The notes under the pieces: model-generated
The model's database searches: none
Told to the model about the DNA's origin: nothing
Seen by the model: the letters and a program-made list of their open reading frames with translations, nothing else
Assembly: GCA_023954195.1 (NCBI GenBank)
Contig: JAMLIK010000001.1
Coordinates: 310,001-374,000, forward strand
Reading direction: 5' to 3'
Source: Xanthobacteraceae bacterium
GTDB taxonomy: Bacteria; Pseudomonadota; Alphaproteobacteria; Rhizobiales; Xanthobacteraceae
Length of the DNA: 64,000 nt
Shown: piece after piece, positions 48,653 to 58,316 of the stretch
Layout of the letters: each line of letters opens with the position of its first letter
Position numbering within the stretch: the first letter of the stretch is position 1
Program-made: the position numbers and the translations under genes

Positions 48653-50101
48653 ATGTCTTTTTCCAATCTCGGCCTGTCCGAAAAGGTGCTCGCCGCCGTG
48701 GCGGGCGCCGGCTACACGACCCCTACCCCGATTCAGGAACAATCCATTCCCCACGTCCTGGCGCGCCGCGACGTTCTCGGCATCGCCCAGACCGGCACCG
48801 GCAAGACGGCCGCGTTCGTGCTGCCGATGCTCACCCTGCTGGAGCGCGGCCGGGCGCGGGCGCGGATGCCGCGCACCCTTATCCTTGAACCGACCCGCGA
48901 ACTGGCGGCCCAGGTCAAGGAGAACTTCGACAAATACGGCGTCGGCCAGAAGCTCAACGTCGCGCTCCTGATCGGCGGCGTGTCGTTCGGCGACCAGGAC
49001 CTCAAGCTGACGCGCGGCGTCGACGTCCTGATCGCCACCCCCGGCCGCCTGCTCGACCATACCGAGCGCGGCGGGCTGCTGCTCACCGGCGTCGAATTGC
49101 TTGTGATCGACGAAGCCGACCGGATGCTCGACATGGGCTTCATCCCGGACATCGAGCGCATCTGCAAGCTGGTGCCGTTTACCCGGCAGACGCTGTTCTT
49201 CACCGCAACGATGCCGAACGAAATCCGCCGCGTCACCGAGGCATTCCTGCACAATCCGGTGCGGGTCGAGGTCTCCAAGCCGGCCTCCACCGCCGTCACC
49301 GTGACCCAGTCGCAGGTCGCGACCGGGCGCGAGCCGCACGAGAAGCGCGAAACCCTGCGCCGCCTGCTGCACGACGCCAAGGACCTCAAGAACGCGATCA
49401 TCTTCTGCAACCGCAAGCGCGAGGTCGCGCTGCTGCACCGCTCGCTGCAAAAGCACGGCTTCAGTGTCGCGGCCCTGCACGGCGACATGGACCAGAGCGC
49501 CCGCATGGCGGCGCTCGATCAATTCCGCAAGGGCGAATTGCCGTTGCTGGTGGCCTCCGACGTCGCCGCCCGCGGCCTCGATATCCCCGAAGTCAGCCAT
49601 GTCTTCAATTTCGACGTGCCCCACCACCCCGACGACTACGTTCACCGCATCGGCCGCACCGGCCGCGCCGGCCGCGCCGGCACCGCGATTTCCATCGTCA
49701 ACGCCGCCGATCAGAAATCGCTGGCGGCCATCGAGCGCCTGATCGGCCAGAGCATTCCGCAGATCGATCTGCCCGACGCGCCGCAGCCGTCATCCGGCGG
49801 CTTGGATGTGGACACGCCGCTTCAGCCCGCGGAGCCACGCGGCCGCGACGGTCGCAGGTCGCGCCGCGGCGGACGTGCTGCGGCCTCGGAGGACGGGGCG
49901 GCCCGTCCCCGCGCCGGCAAATCCCACGCCGAGACCGGACGGCCCGCCCGATCCCGCCAGCCGGTTGCGCAGATCGCCGCCGCCGATGTGCCCTCGATCG
50001 GCCGGCCGATGACGCAGCCGAAGCATGACGCGGCAGCCGAGCCGGGGGATCACTCCCATCTTCCGGCCTTCCTGCTGCGCCCGGTCCGCGCGCGCCGGTA
50101 A
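48653..50101 (+). CDS. rhlE: DEAD-box ATP-dependent RNA helicase (RhlE type)
   Basis: In this 482-residue helicase all core motifs are intact: Q motif TTPTPIQEQSIPHVL, Walker A AQTGTGKT, PTRELAAQ, GG, TPGRLLDH, DEADRMLD, SAT-type FFTATMPNE, IIFCNRKRE, VASDVAARGLDIPEV and HRIGRTGRAGRAG. The C-terminal 90 residues are Arg/Pro/Ala-rich and disordered, typical of RhlE proteins that act in ribosome biogenesis and cold adaptation. ATG 48653 with GAGG upstream fits the family; the frame is open a further 61 codons upstream. Confidence 0.94.
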   Translation: MSFSNLGLSEKVLAAVAGAGYTTPTPIQEQSIPHVLARRDVLGIAQTGTGKTAAFVLPMLTLLERGRARARMPRTLILEPTRELAAQVKENFDKYGVGQKLNVALLIGGVSFGDQDLKLTRGVDVLIATPGRLLDHTERGGLLLTGVELLVIDEADRMLDMGFIPDIERICKLVPFTRQTLFFTATMPNEIRRVTEAFLHNPVRVEVSKPASTAVTVTQSQVATGREPHEKRETLRRLLHDAKDLKNAIIFCNRKREVALLHRSLQKHGFSVAALHGDMDQSARMAALDQFRKGELPLLVASDVAARGLDIPEVSHVFNFDVPHHPDDYVHRIGRTGRAGRAGTAISIVNAADQKSLAAIERLIGQSIPQIDLPDAPQPSSGGLDVDTPLQPAEPRGRDGRRSRRGGRAAASEDGAARPRAGKSHAETGRPARSRQPVAQIAAADVPSIGRPMTQPKHDAAAEPGDHSHLPAFLLRPVRARR

Positions 50102-50127
50102 GCGACAGCGCGCGACCGCGCGCCGGC

Positions 50128-50493
50128 TCAGGTCGCCCGGCGCTTCCGCGATTTGGCCGATCCGGCGCTCTTGAGCGCCGCCGCCCGTGTCGCGGCCGCG
50201 AAAGCGTCCCGCGCCCACAGCGCCAGTTCGTCGGTGTCGTCATATAATCGTTCCGGCAATCGCCAGTACGAGCCGAGCGTCACCGTCTTGCCGCGCGCGG
50301 CGTATTGGAAAGGCCCGGCTCCCTCGGCCTCGAACCGGGGAATGCTTGCCGCATCGGCGCGGAAGTAGATCGCGTCGCGCAGAACCAGCGCGAAGTTGAG
50401 GCCGTCACGGGAGACGCCGTAGCCGCCGAACATCCGGCGCAGCGTCACCGGCCCGAAGCTGGCAAACAGATCCAGAAGGAAATCGCGGTCCAT
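50128..50493 (-). CDS. TfoX N-terminal domain protein
   Basis: This 121-residue protein consists of a TfoX/Sxy N-terminal domain: LLDLFASFGPVTLRRMFGGYGVSRDGLNFALVLRDAIYFRAD, then the AARGKTVTLGSYWRLPERLYDD part. There is no C-terminal TfoX domain; a basic tail follows. In Gammaproteobacteria Sxy/TfoX regulates competence; here only the family name is supported. Its stop faces the rhlE stop. Confidence 0.88.
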   Translation of the reverse strand: MDRDFLLDLFASFGPVTLRRMFGGYGVSRDGLNFALVLRDAIYFRADAASIPRFEAEGAGPFQYAARGKTVTLGSYWRLPERLYDDTDELALWARDAFAAATRAAALKSAGSAKSRKRRAT

Positions 50494-50505
50494 TCGGACC
50501 TTTCG

Positions 50506-50922
50506 TCAGCCGTCGATCTTGGCGGGCGTGAGCTGCACCGATTCGCCGCAGCCGCAGGCGCTGGTCTGGTTCGGATTGTTGAAGACGAACTGCGCCGACA
50601 TCCGGTCGGTCTTGTAGTCCATCTCGGTCCCGAGCAGGAACAGCACGGCCTTGGGATCGACCAGGATCTTGACGCCCTTGTCTTCCACCACCTCGTCGGT
50701 CGGCTTGATGTCGTGGGCGTATTCGACCGTATAGCTCTGGCCGGCGCAGCCGCCGTTCTTGATGCCGACCCGCAGGCCGACAATCTCGGAATCGGTGCGG
50801 GCGGTGAGTTCGCGAACCCGCGTCGCCGCGGCCTCCGTCAACCGCATCACCTGCGGGCGGGGGCGCGGCTTGGGCTTGGAGGCAGGGTTGCTCGCGGGGC
50901 GGGTCGTCAGTTCCATATCCAT
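50506..50922 (-). CDS. A-type Fe-S cluster carrier (SufA/IscA/ErpA family)
   Basis: This 138-residue protein has a Pro/Lys/Arg-rich N-terminal extension of about 25 residues, then a HesB/IscA domain with the three conserved cysteines: GGCAGQSY (first Cys) and TSACGCGESV (C-x-C). It passes Fe-S clusters from the SUF scaffold to target proteins. ATG 50922 with GGGGAGA upstream is taken over a longer frame. It is encoded 35 kb from the suf operon, next to the TfoX gene (12-bp gap). Confidence 0.92.
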   Translation of the reverse strand: MDMELTTRPASNPASKPKPRPRPQVMRLTEAAATRVRELTARTDSEIVGLRVGIKNGGCAGQSYTVEYAHDIKPTDEVVEDKGVKILVDPKAVLFLLGTEMDYKTDRMSAQFVFNNPNQTSACGCGESVQLTPAKIDG

Positions 50923-51051
50923 TCTCCCCGCGCCCCGACGCGGAATCGGCGGCGCGATCTTGATCGTCTGAAAATAACAATGAAATTGCGCCTGTGAAGG
51001 GCTTCTTCCGACCAATGGCCTGGAACCTTTCGCATCGCGGCCCGCTGGTGC

Positions 51052-51297
51052 TCAGGCGGCGACGCAAGGCGTCTTGCGCAGGGGCCGCTCGGTTGCCGCC
51101 GGATGCTTCGCCAGCATCGCGGCGGGGCGGATCGGGCGCGCGACGAGGTTGCCCTGGCAGTTCGGACAGACGCCACGAAGGATGTTGTCGGCACAATCGG
51201 CGCAGAAGGTGCATTCGAACGAGCAGATTCGGGCAACCGGGCTGTGGGCTGGCAAGTCCCGGTCGCAGCATTCGCAATTCGGCTTCAATATCAGCAT
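51052..51297 (-). CDS. DUF1272 zinc-binding protein
   Basis: This 81-residue Cys-rich protein (LKPNCECCDRDLPAHSPVARICSFECTFCADCADNIL, then CPNCQG) matches the DUF1272 family, probably binding zinc through paired CxxC motifs. Function unknown. It lies alone between the A-type carrier and the enoyl-CoA hydratase. Confidence 0.87.
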   Translation of the reverse strand: MLILKPNCECCDRDLPAHSPVARICSFECTFCADCADNILRGVCPNCQGNLVARPIRPAAMLAKHPAATERPLRKTPCVAA

Positions 51298-51338
51298 GAT
51301 TTGCTCCAATATTAAAGTTGTTTCGAGCGCGATCGCCG

Positions 51339-52145
51339 TCACCGGCCGCTGAAACGGGGCGGCCGGCGCTCCAGAAACGCCGAAACTCCCTCCTTGTGAT
51401 CCTCGGTCATGCTGGCGAGCGCGAACTGGTCGACATCCATGTGGCTGGCGAGATCGTCGAGCGCGTGGGTCAGCCGATTGACCGTCAATTTCGTCATCGC
51501 CACCGAAATCGGCGGCTGACGCGCGACCTTCTCGGCAAGCGCCATGGCCTCGGCAAAAGCCAGGCCCGGTTCCGCGAGCTGCTCGACCAGTCCCCACTCA
51601 TGCGCCTCCCGCGCGCCGATGCGCTGGTCGGCGAGGATCACCGCCTGCTTGGTTCGCGCGGGGCCGATCAGATGCAACATTCGCGGCACGCTCTGCCAGC
51701 TCATGTTCATGCCGAGGCCGATTTCCGGGACGCGCATATGGGCATCGGCGGCCATCACGCGAAAGTCCAGCGCCACCGCCAGCGCCACGCCGCCGCCGAT
51801 ACAGAAGCCCTCGATGGCGCCGATGGTGATCTGCTCCATCTCCTGCCAGGCATGGCTGAGGCGCGGCCCCAGCTTCAGGTGGCGGCGCAACGCCCCGATA
51901 TCCATCGTCGCCCGCGACCGTCCTTCCGGGTCCTTGAGGTCGAAGCCGGCGCAAAATGCCCTGGCATTGCCGGCGAGCACCACCACGGACGTTTCGGCAT
52001 CGTCCTCGAAACCGCGGGCCGCGTCGGTCAGTTGCCGCAGCGCCTCCGGCGACAATGCGTTGATGCCGTCGCCACGATCGAACCGCACGACCGCGATGCG
52101 GCCTTCCGGACCCAGACCTTTCTCGATCTTCACGAAATCCGACAA
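51339..52145 (-). CDS. Enoyl-CoA hydratase/isomerase family protein
   Basis: This 268-residue crotonase-fold enzyme has AGNARAFCAGFDLKD and GAIEGFCIGGGVALAVALDFRVMAADAHMRVPEIGLG; the oxyanion-hole glycines and acidic residue positions are present. A TTG start at 52145 is chosen because GGGAG lies seven bases upstream and the protein then begins like its homologues (SDFVKIEKGLGPEGR); the ATG at 52190 would add 15 residues. Substrate not predictable. Confidence 0.87.
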   Translation of the reverse strand: MSDFVKIEKGLGPEGRIAVVRFDRGDGINALSPEALRQLTDAARGFEDDAETSVVVLAGNARAFCAGFDLKDPEGRSRATMDIGALRRHLKLGPRLSHAWQEMEQITIGAIEGFCIGGGVALAVALDFRVMAADAHMRVPEIGLGMNMSWQSVPRMLHLIGPARTKQAVILADQRIGAREAHEWGLVEQLAEPGLAFAEAMALAEKVARQPPISVAMTKLTVNRLTHALDDLASHMDVDQFALASMTEDHKEGVSAFLERRPPRFSGR

Positions 52146-52219
52146 TGCCCGCTCCCGTTTTCCTGACGCCAGCAAACTCCGCCGCGCCATGGCTTGCAAC
52201 CCGGCGGAGGAAATTGTCG

Positions 52220-52951
52220 CTATTGACCCACGTCCATGGCCGCGAATTGCCCCCAGCCCCTGGCGCGCAACCGGCAGGCCGGGCATTCGCCGCAGCCGAA
52301 ACCCCAGTCGTGCCACGCGCCGCGCTCGCCGAGATAGCAGGTGTGGGATTGCGTGCGGATCAGGTCGACCAGCGCGGTGCCGCCGAGATCGTGGGCCAGC
52401 GCCCAGGTTTGCGCCTTGTCGCGCCACATCAGCGGCGTGTGCAGCACGAAGTCGCGCACCATGCCGAGGTTGAGCGCGACCTGGAGCGCCTTGACGGTGT
52501 CGTCGCGGCAATCCGGATAGCCGGAATAATCGGTCTCGCACATGCCGCCGACGATGTGGCGGACGCCCCGACGATAGGCCAGCGCCGCCGCGAAGGTCAG
52601 GAAGATCAGGTTGCGGCCGGGCACGAAGGTGTTCGGCAGGCCGCCCTCGCCCATCTCGATGGCGACCTCGCGGGTCAAGGCGGTGTCGGAGATCGCGCTG
52701 AGCGTCGGGATCGCCAGCGTATGCGCCTCGCCCAGTCGCGCGGCCCAGCCGGGATCGATCGCCTTGATGCCGTCGATCAGCGTCGCCCGGCAGTCGAGTT
52801 CGACCGCATGACGCTGGCCATAGTCGAAGCCGAGCGTTTCGACGCGGGCAAAGCGGTTCAGCGCCCAGGCGAGACAGGTCGCGGAATCCTGCCCGCCGGA
52901 AAACAGCACCAGCGCGGTGTCGCCTCTGGTTTCATGCGCCGCTTCATTCAT
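52220..52951 (-). CDS. queC: 7-cyano-7-deazaguanine synthase
   Basis: This 243-residue enzyme converts CDG to preQ0 in queuosine/deazaguanine synthesis. The PP-loop is [32 protein letters not shown] and the zinc site [16 protein letters not shown] are family signatures. ATG 52951 is chosen; ATG 52966 is equally possible and neither has a clear ribosome binding site. It diverges from mazG. No other queuosine genes are nearby. Confidence 0.94.
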   Translation of the reverse strand: MNEAAHETRGDTALVLFSGGQDSATCLAWALNRFARVETLGFDYGQRHAVELDCRATLIDGIKAIDPGWAARLGEAHTLAIPTLSAISDTALTREVAIEMGEGGLPNTFVPGRNLIFLTFAAALAYRRGVRHIVGGMCETDYSGYPDCRDDTVKALQVALNLGMVRDFVLHTPLMWRDKAQTWALAHDLGGTALVDLIRTQSHTCYLGERGAWHDWGFGCGECPACRLRARGWGQFAAMDVGQ

Positions 52952-53042
52952 GGACAGGCCATACATCGTTCGCCAGCTTTGCGCTAGGCAGGGACGGCGT
53001 CCTGCGGCATAGCAGGCCATTCCCACATCCCACGGTGCCATT

Positions 53043-53867
53043 ATGATCCCTTCACGCGACATTTCCGGCCTCATCGAGATCATGGCGCGGCTGCGCGCGC
53101 CGGTGACCGGCTGCCCGTGGGATCTGGAACAGAGTTTCGCGACCATCGCGCCCTACACCATCGAGGAAGCCTACGAGGTGGCGGAGGCGATCGCGCGCGG
53201 CGACATGCACGACCTTTGCGACGAACTCGGCGACCTGTTGTTGCAGGTGGTGTTTCATGCCCGCATGGCCGAGGAGCAAGGCGCGTTCGCGTTCGGCGAC
53301 GTGGTCGAGGCGATCACGCGCAAGATGATCCGCCGCCACCCGCACGTTTTTCCCGACCACAACGGCAAGCTCGTGCCGCTGGTCAAGGGCGATTGGGATC
53401 GGATCAAGGCCGAGGAAAAGGCCGAGCGCGCCGCCCGTAACCCCGCCGCCGCCAGCGTGCCGCCGGAGGGCCTGCTCGCCGGCGTCAAGCTCGGGCAGCC
53501 GGCGCTGGCGCGCGCCATGGCGCTGCAATGGAAAGCCGCGAGCGTCGGCTTCGACTGGAACGATCCGCGCTCGGTGCTCGCCAAGATGCGCGAGGAGATC
53601 GACGAACTCGAAGCCGCGCTCGACGGCGGCAGGCCGGACGAGATCGTGGACGAGACCGGCGACCTGATGTTCGCGCTGGTCAACCTGGCGCGCCATGTCG
53701 CCGCCGACCCCGAGGCGGCGCTGCGCCGCACCAACGCCAAGTTCGAGCGGCGCTTCGCCTACATCGAGCGCGCGCTGGCCGCCCGAGGCCGCGCGCTCGA
53801 CGCCGCGACGCTCGACGAGATGGATGCGCTGTGGAACGAGGCGAAAACGAAAGAGGCCGCGGAGTAA
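53043..53867 (+). CDS. mazG: Nucleoside triphosphate pyrophosphohydrolase MazG
   Basis: This 274-residue protein has two MazG modules. The first has the E-x-x-E...E-x-x-D metal signature in [10 protein letters not shown]...[16 protein letters not shown]; the second in [10 protein letters not shown]...[18 protein letters not shown]-like [13 protein letters not shown] and [10 protein letters not shown] segments are typical. It hydrolyses nucleoside triphosphates, cleaning the nucleotide pool. ATG 53043 sits 91 bp from the divergent queC start. Confidence 0.95.
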   Translation: MIPSRDISGLIEIMARLRAPVTGCPWDLEQSFATIAPYTIEEAYEVAEAIARGDMHDLCDELGDLLLQVVFHARMAEEQGAFAFGDVVEAITRKMIRRHPHVFPDHNGKLVPLVKGDWDRIKAEEKAERAARNPAAASVPPEGLLAGVKLGQPALARAMALQWKAASVGFDWNDPRSVLAKMREEIDELEAALDGGRPDEIVDETGDLMFALVNLARHVAADPEAALRRTNAKFERRFAYIERALAARGRALDAATLDEMDALWNEAKTKEAAE

Positions 53868-53893
53868 TTCGTGGCCTCGCCACGCAAGCAACC

Positions 53894-53967
53894 GTCATGC
53901 GCGAACTTGATCCGCGCATCCATCTCCTTCAAAAATGATGGATTGCCGGATCAAGTCCGGCAATGAC
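53894..53967. repeat. Dispersed intergenic palindromic repeat
   Basis: A 74-bp imperfect inverted repeat begins GTCATGCGCGAACTTGATCC and its right half reads GATGGATTGCCGGATCAAG then TCCGGCAATGAC. GCCGG-TCAAG-CCGGC units with CAATGAC ends are a known rhizobial intergenic repeat type, a different class from the repeat at 22193. It lies between the convergent mazG and aldehyde dehydrogenase genes. Confidence 0.75.
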
Positions 53968-54005
53968 ACCAAAATACGCCTGTCCGAATATGAAACGCTT
54001 TCGCC

Positions 54006-55445
54006 TCACATCCCGGTCTGCGAGATGAACTTGGTGTTAAGATAAGCTTCCATCGCCTCGATGCCGCCTTCCGAACCGTAGCCGGAATCCTTGACGCCGC
54101 CGAACGGATTTTCCGGCATCCCGAGCCCGACATTGTTGATGCCGATCATGCCGCTTTCGACCGCCGCGCCGATCGCGGTCGCGGTCTTGGTCGAGCTGGT
54201 GAAGGCGTAGGCCGCCAGCCCGTAAGGCAGGCGGTTGGCTTCCTCGGCCACCTCGTCGAAGGTCGAGAAGCGCGAGATCAGGGCGAGCGGGCCGAACGGC
54301 TCCTCGTTCATGGCGCGGGCGTCCTTCGGGGTGTCGCTGATGACCGTCGGCTCGAAGAAATAGCCCTTGTTGCCGACGCGATGGCCGCCCGCCTCCAGCT
54401 TGCCGCCCTTGGCGACGGCGTCCTGCACAAAGCCCTCGGTCGCGGTGATGCGGCGCGGATTGGCCAGCGAGCCCATGGTCGAGGCGGCGTCGAGGCCGTT
54501 GCCGACCCTGAGCGCCTTGGCGCTCTCGGTGAACTTGTCGACAAACTCCTTGTAGACCTTGTCCTGCACCAGAAGCCGGGTCGGCGCGATGCAGACCTGC
54601 CCGGCGTTCCGGTATTTCGCGCCGCTGATGATTTTCGCGGCGTTGGCGACGTCGGCGTCGTTGAACACGATGGCGGGAGCATGACCACCCAGTTCCATGG
54701 TCGCGCGTTTCATATATTGACCCGCGAGCGCGGCAAGCTGCTTGCCCACCACGGTCGATCCGGTGAAGGAAATCTTGCGGATCACCGGATGCGGAATGAG
54801 ATATTCGGAAATCTCGGCGGGCACGCCGAATACCAGATTGACGACACCGTCAGGCACGCCGGCATCGACGAAGGTGCGGAGCAGTTCCGCCGGCGACGCC
54901 GGCGTTTCCTCCGGCGCCTTGACGATGATCGAGCAGCCGGCGCCAAGCGCCGCCGACAGTTTGCGGCAGACCTGGTTGATCGGGAAATTCCATGGCGTGA
55001 AGGCCGCGACCGGGCCGACCGGCTCCTTGACCGCGAGCTGATAGATGCCGGGGCCACGCGCCGGGATCAGCCGGCCGTAGGCGCGGCGGGACTCCTCGGC
55101 GAACCACTCGATCACGTCGGCCGCCGCCAGCGTCTCGATCTTGGCCTCGGCGACGATCTTGCCCTGCTCCATGGTCATCAGCGCCGCGATGGTGTCGGCG
55201 CGCTCGCGCATCAGGGCGGCCGCCTTGCGCATGATCTTGGAGCGATCCAGCGCCGACATCGCGCGCCAGACCTTGAAGCCCTTTTCGGCGGCGGCCAGCG
55301 CCTCGTCGAGATCGGAGCGGTCGGCGTGCGCCACCGTGCCGATGGTTTCCTCGGTCGCCGGATTGAGCACCGGGATGGTCCGACCGGACCGAGCGCCGCG
55401 CCACTTGCCGTCGATCAGCAGCAATGTATTCGGATAGTTGACCAT
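54006..55445 (-). CDS. NAD(P)-dependent aldehyde dehydrogenase (succinate-semialdehyde dehydrogenase-like)
   Basis: This 479-residue enzyme reads [28 protein letters not shown] (coenzyme site), the [13 protein letters not shown] region, [12 protein letters not shown] with catalytic Glu, the nucleophile Cys in [13 protein letters not shown], and the [15 protein letters not shown]-terminal motif. It is closest in style to GabD-like succinate-semialdehyde dehydrogenases; exact substrate is inference. Encoded alone between the repeat at 53894 and hflX. Confidence 0.9.
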   Translation of the reverse strand: MVNYPNTLLLIDGKWRGARSGRTIPVLNPATEETIGTVAHADRSDLDEALAAAEKGFKVWRAMSALDRSKIMRKAAALMRERADTIAALMTMEQGKIVAEAKIETLAAADVIEWFAEESRRAYGRLIPARGPGIYQLAVKEPVGPVAAFTPWNFPINQVCRKLSAALGAGCSIIVKAPEETPASPAELLRTFVDAGVPDGVVNLVFGVPAEISEYLIPHPVIRKISFTGSTVVGKQLAALAGQYMKRATMELGGHAPAIVFNDADVANAAKIISGAKYRNAGQVCIAPTRLLVQDKVYKEFVDKFTESAKALRVGNGLDAASTMGSLANPRRITATEGFVQDAVAKGGKLEAGGHRVGNKGYFFEPTVISDTPKDARAMNEEPFGPLALISRFSTFDEVAEEANRLPYGLAAYAFTSSTKTATAIGAAVESGMIGINNVGLGMPENPFGGVKDSGYGSEGGIEAMEAYLNTKFISQTGM

Positions 55446-55533
55446 TTTCGTCCTCCCGGTCGTTCATTGAATGGCATAGTCGCCTGCGTCGCGGCGTCAA
55501 GCATCGCCGCGACAAGGCAGCCGTGCGACAGTC

Positions 55534-56943
55534 CTATGACGAACGCGGTGGCCGGTCGGAAGCCGTGGCGCCGACCTCCCGCGCGCCAAAACGCTGCGCC
55601 ACGATGTCGCGCTTGGTAGCGTCGACCCGAACCGTCATGTCGAACCGGCCGTCATGGAGATGTTTCGCCAGCACTTCCGTATTGCGATGCAGCCAGCTGA
55701 TTCCCGCGCCGTCGGATGCGTCGATTTCAAGCGACAGCGTCGCGCGACTGGCGGCGAGGCGGTCCTCGATGGCGGCGAGCAGCGCCGGAAGCCCCTCCCC
55801 GGTCACGGCCGACACCAGGCAAACCGGATGATCCGGCGGGCGGCGCGCGGCGATATTCGCCAGGTTCTCGCGTTCTTCCGGCGTGAAGCGATCGATCTTG
55901 TTCCAGACCTCGATCACGCCCGCCCCGGCCTCCGGATCGATCCCGAGTTGCCGCAACACGATATCGACGTCGCGCTGCTGGGCCTCGGCGTCCTCGTGCG
56001 AGATGTCGCGGACGTGCAGGATCACGTCGGCTTCCAGCACTTCCTCCAGCGTGGCGCGAAACGCCGCCACCAGCTGCGTCGGCAGATTGGAGATGAAGCC
56101 GACGGTGTCGGACAGCATCGCCTTGCCGCCGTGCGGCAGCCGGATCGCGCGCAAGGTCGGATCAAGCGTCGCGAACAGCATGTCGGCGGCCTTCACCTCG
56201 GCGGCGGTGAGGCGATTGAACAGCGTCGACTTGCCGGCGTTGGTGTAGCCGACCAGCGCGACGATGCGATACGGCACGCGCTTGCGGCCGGCGCGATGCA
56301 GCCGCCGCGTCGCCGCGACCTTCTTGATTTCAGATTCGATCTTGGTAATCCGCTCGCCGATCAGGCGGCGGTCGGCCTCGATCTGGGTTTCGCCCGGCCC
56401 GCCGAGAAAACCGAAGCCGCCGCGCTGGCGTTCGAGATGGGTCCACGAGCGCACCAGCCGGCTGCGCTGATAGTTCAGATGCGCGAGTTCGACCTGCAAC
56501 GCGCCCTCCTTGGTGGTGGCGCGACGGCCGAAGATTTCCAGGATCAGGCCGGTGCGGTCGAGCACCTTGGCGTTCCATGCCTTCTCAAGGTTGCGCTGCT
56601 GGATCGGCGACAGGGCGCAATCCATCACCACAAGCTCGACGGCGTGAACGGGAATCAGCGCGCCGATCTCCTCGACCTTGCCCTTGCCGAGATAAGTCGC
56701 GGGCCTGATCTGGCCGATCGACGCGGGCACCGCCTCGACCACGGTGAGGTCGATGGCGCGCGCGAGGCCCGTGATTTCCTCAAGCCGGGCGTCGATGTCG
56801 CGAATGACCGGGCCGGAGTCCGCGCTCTCGGCCTCCCCCCGCCGGGTCCGCAGGTACGGCCCGACGACGATCGCCCTGCCGGTCACCGATCGGGCTGCCG
56901 CGTCTGGACGGTTTCGGCCGTCCTCGGTGTTGCGATGTTCCAA
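55534..56943 (-). CDS. hflX: GTPase HflX
   Basis: This 469-residue ribosome-associated GTPase has an N-terminal HflX domain (IGQIRPATYLGKGKVEEI, GGFGFLGGPGETQIEADRR) followed by a G domain with G1 VALVGYTNAGKSTLFN, G3 LSDTVGFISNLP and G4 VWNKIDR. It splits stalled ribosomes under stress in characterised species. Encoded 11 bp after hfq, as in many Proteobacteria, and cotranscribed. Confidence 0.95.
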   Translation of the reverse strand: MEHRNTEDGRNRPDAAARSVTGRAIVVGPYLRTRRGEAESADSGPVIRDIDARLEEITGLARAIDLTVVEAVPASIGQIRPATYLGKGKVEEIGALIPVHAVELVVMDCALSPIQQRNLEKAWNAKVLDRTGLILEIFGRRATTKEGALQVELAHLNYQRSRLVRSWTHLERQRGGFGFLGGPGETQIEADRRLIGERITKIESEIKKVAATRRLHRAGRKRVPYRIVALVGYTNAGKSTLFNRLTAAEVKAADMLFATLDPTLRAIRLPHGGKAMLSDTVGFISNLPTQLVAAFRATLEEVLEADVILHVRDISHEDAEAQQRDVDIVLRQLGIDPEAGAGVIEVWNKIDRFTPEERENLANIAARRPPDHPVCLVSAVTGEGLPALLAAIEDRLAASRATLSLEIDASDGAGISWLHRNTEVLAKHLHDGRFDMTVRVDATKRDIVAQRFGAREVGATASDRPPRSS

Positions 56944-56954
56944 TCAGATCACGC

Positions 56955-57203
56955 TCACGCCGACGCATCCTCCCCGCCCTCGAACAGTTGGATCGGCGCT
57001 CCGGGCATGATGGTGGAAATGGCGTGCTTGTAGACCAGCTGAGAATGCCCGTCGCGACGCAGCAACAGACAGAAATTGTCGAACCATGTCACGATGCCTT
57101 GCAGCTTGACGCCGTTGACGAGAAAAATCGTCAAAGGGGTCTTGGTTTTCCGGACATGATTGAGGAAGGTGTCCTGTAAATTCTGTGCGCGGTCTGCCGC
57201 CAT
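56955..57203 (-). CDS. hfq: RNA chaperone Hfq
   Basis: This 82-residue Sm-like protein has the Sm1 motif in [18 protein letters not shown] and [14 protein letters not shown], and the Sm2 motif [10 protein letters not shown]. It binds small RNAs and mRNAs, including those of nitrogen control in this group. ATG 57203 with AGAAG upstream is used; the frame extends 48 codons upstream into the 226-bp intergenic region that separates it from dat. Confidence 0.96.
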   Translation of the reverse strand: MAADRAQNLQDTFLNHVRKTKTPLTIFLVNGVKLQGIVTWFDNFCLLLRRDGHSQLVYKHAISTIMPGAPIQLFEGGEDASA

Positions 57204-57429
57204 TTTTCTTCTCGCAAGTTTGCTGCTTCTTGTTTTTGCATCCGGGCCGGCGATGCCGGGGCCGCTGACGACCCGTGCCGGCCAGGACGGCCACCGGTCC
57301 GGAGTCCCCGCCGGGCCGATGGCCCTGCAATTAGACGGCAGGTCCATGTTTTAGGCAAGCCGGTTCCAGCATCGCCATCACCAAAGATTTCGATAGCTTA
57401 CGACAGGATGACGGCAGGCGGAACGCGCT

Positions 57430-58287
57430 TCAGGAAAACACCGAAAAGCGGTGAAATTGTTCCCTGAGCCGCCGGGAGACGGCGCCCGGCTCGCCATTTC
57501 CGATAGCCGCATCGTCGATTGCGACCACCGGCATGACGATCTGGGAGGCGGATGTGACGAACGCTTCCGCCGCCTCCTTGGCCTCGGCCGGGGTAAACGG
57601 CCGTTCCTCCAGCCTGATCTGCAATTCCGCCAGCACCTGCATCACAACGTCGCGGGTGATGCCGGCGAGGATGCGATGGCTGAGCGGCCGCGTCACCGCG
57701 CGCCCGTCCCGCGTCACGATCCAGGCGTTGCTGGAGGCGCCCTCGGTCACGAAGCCGTCGCCGTCGACGTACCACGCCTCATAAGCGCCGCGGTCGCGCG
57801 CGGCCTGTTTCGCCAGCACATTGGGCAGCAGCGCGACCGATTTGATATCGACCCGCGCCCAGCGGTTGTCCGGCATCGTCGCCACGCGGATGCCGGCGGC
57901 GGCGGTCGCCTGATTTTTGGCGAAGTTGAGCGAGCGCGCGGTGACCACCACGCCGGGCGGCACGGGCCTCGCCGGGAAACCATGGTCGCGCCGCGCCACG
58001 CCGCGGGTGATCTGCAAATAGACGATACCGTAAGTCACGCGATTGCGCCGCACCACCTCGTGCATCACCACGGACAGCGACGGCAGCGGCATCGGCATCG
58101 CGATCCGCAATTCGCTTAGAGAGCGCTGCAACCGCGCCATGTGGCGCGGCATGTCCACCAACCGCCCGTCGCGGATCTCGCAGACCTCGTAGACGCCGTC
58201 GGCGAACTGATAGCCGCGATCCTCGATATTGACGCAGGCGTCGCGCATGTCGCGATAGCTGCCGTTGACATAGGCGATGCGGGACAT
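57430..58287 (-). CDS. dat: D-amino-acid aminotransferase
   Basis: This 285-residue fold-type IV PLP transaminase has the ARLQRSLSEL region, Lys in DIKSVALLPNVLAKQAA as the PLP lysine, and the EGASSNAWIV and GITRDVVM motifs of the DAAT/branched-chain group. It makes D-amino acids (for example D-Ala or D-Glu) or acts on related substrates. It lies 29 bp after ntrX on the same strand, the usual Bradyrhizobium-type arrangement. Confidence 0.92.
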   Translation of the reverse strand: MSRIAYVNGSYRDMRDACVNIEDRGYQFADGVYEVCEIRDGRLVDMPRHMARLQRSLSELRIAMPMPLPSLSVVMHEVVRRNRVTYGIVYLQITRGVARRDHGFPARPVPPGVVVTARSLNFAKNQATAAAGIRVATMPDNRWARVDIKSVALLPNVLAKQAARDRGAYEAWYVDGDGFVTEGASSNAWIVTRDGRAVTRPLSHRILAGITRDVVMQVLAELQIRLEERPFTPAEAKEAAEAFVTSASQIVMPVVAIDDAAIGNGEPGAVSRRLREQFHRFSVFS

Positions 58288-58316
58288 TCGCTCATTCCAC
58301 CCGATGCGAAAAGGTT

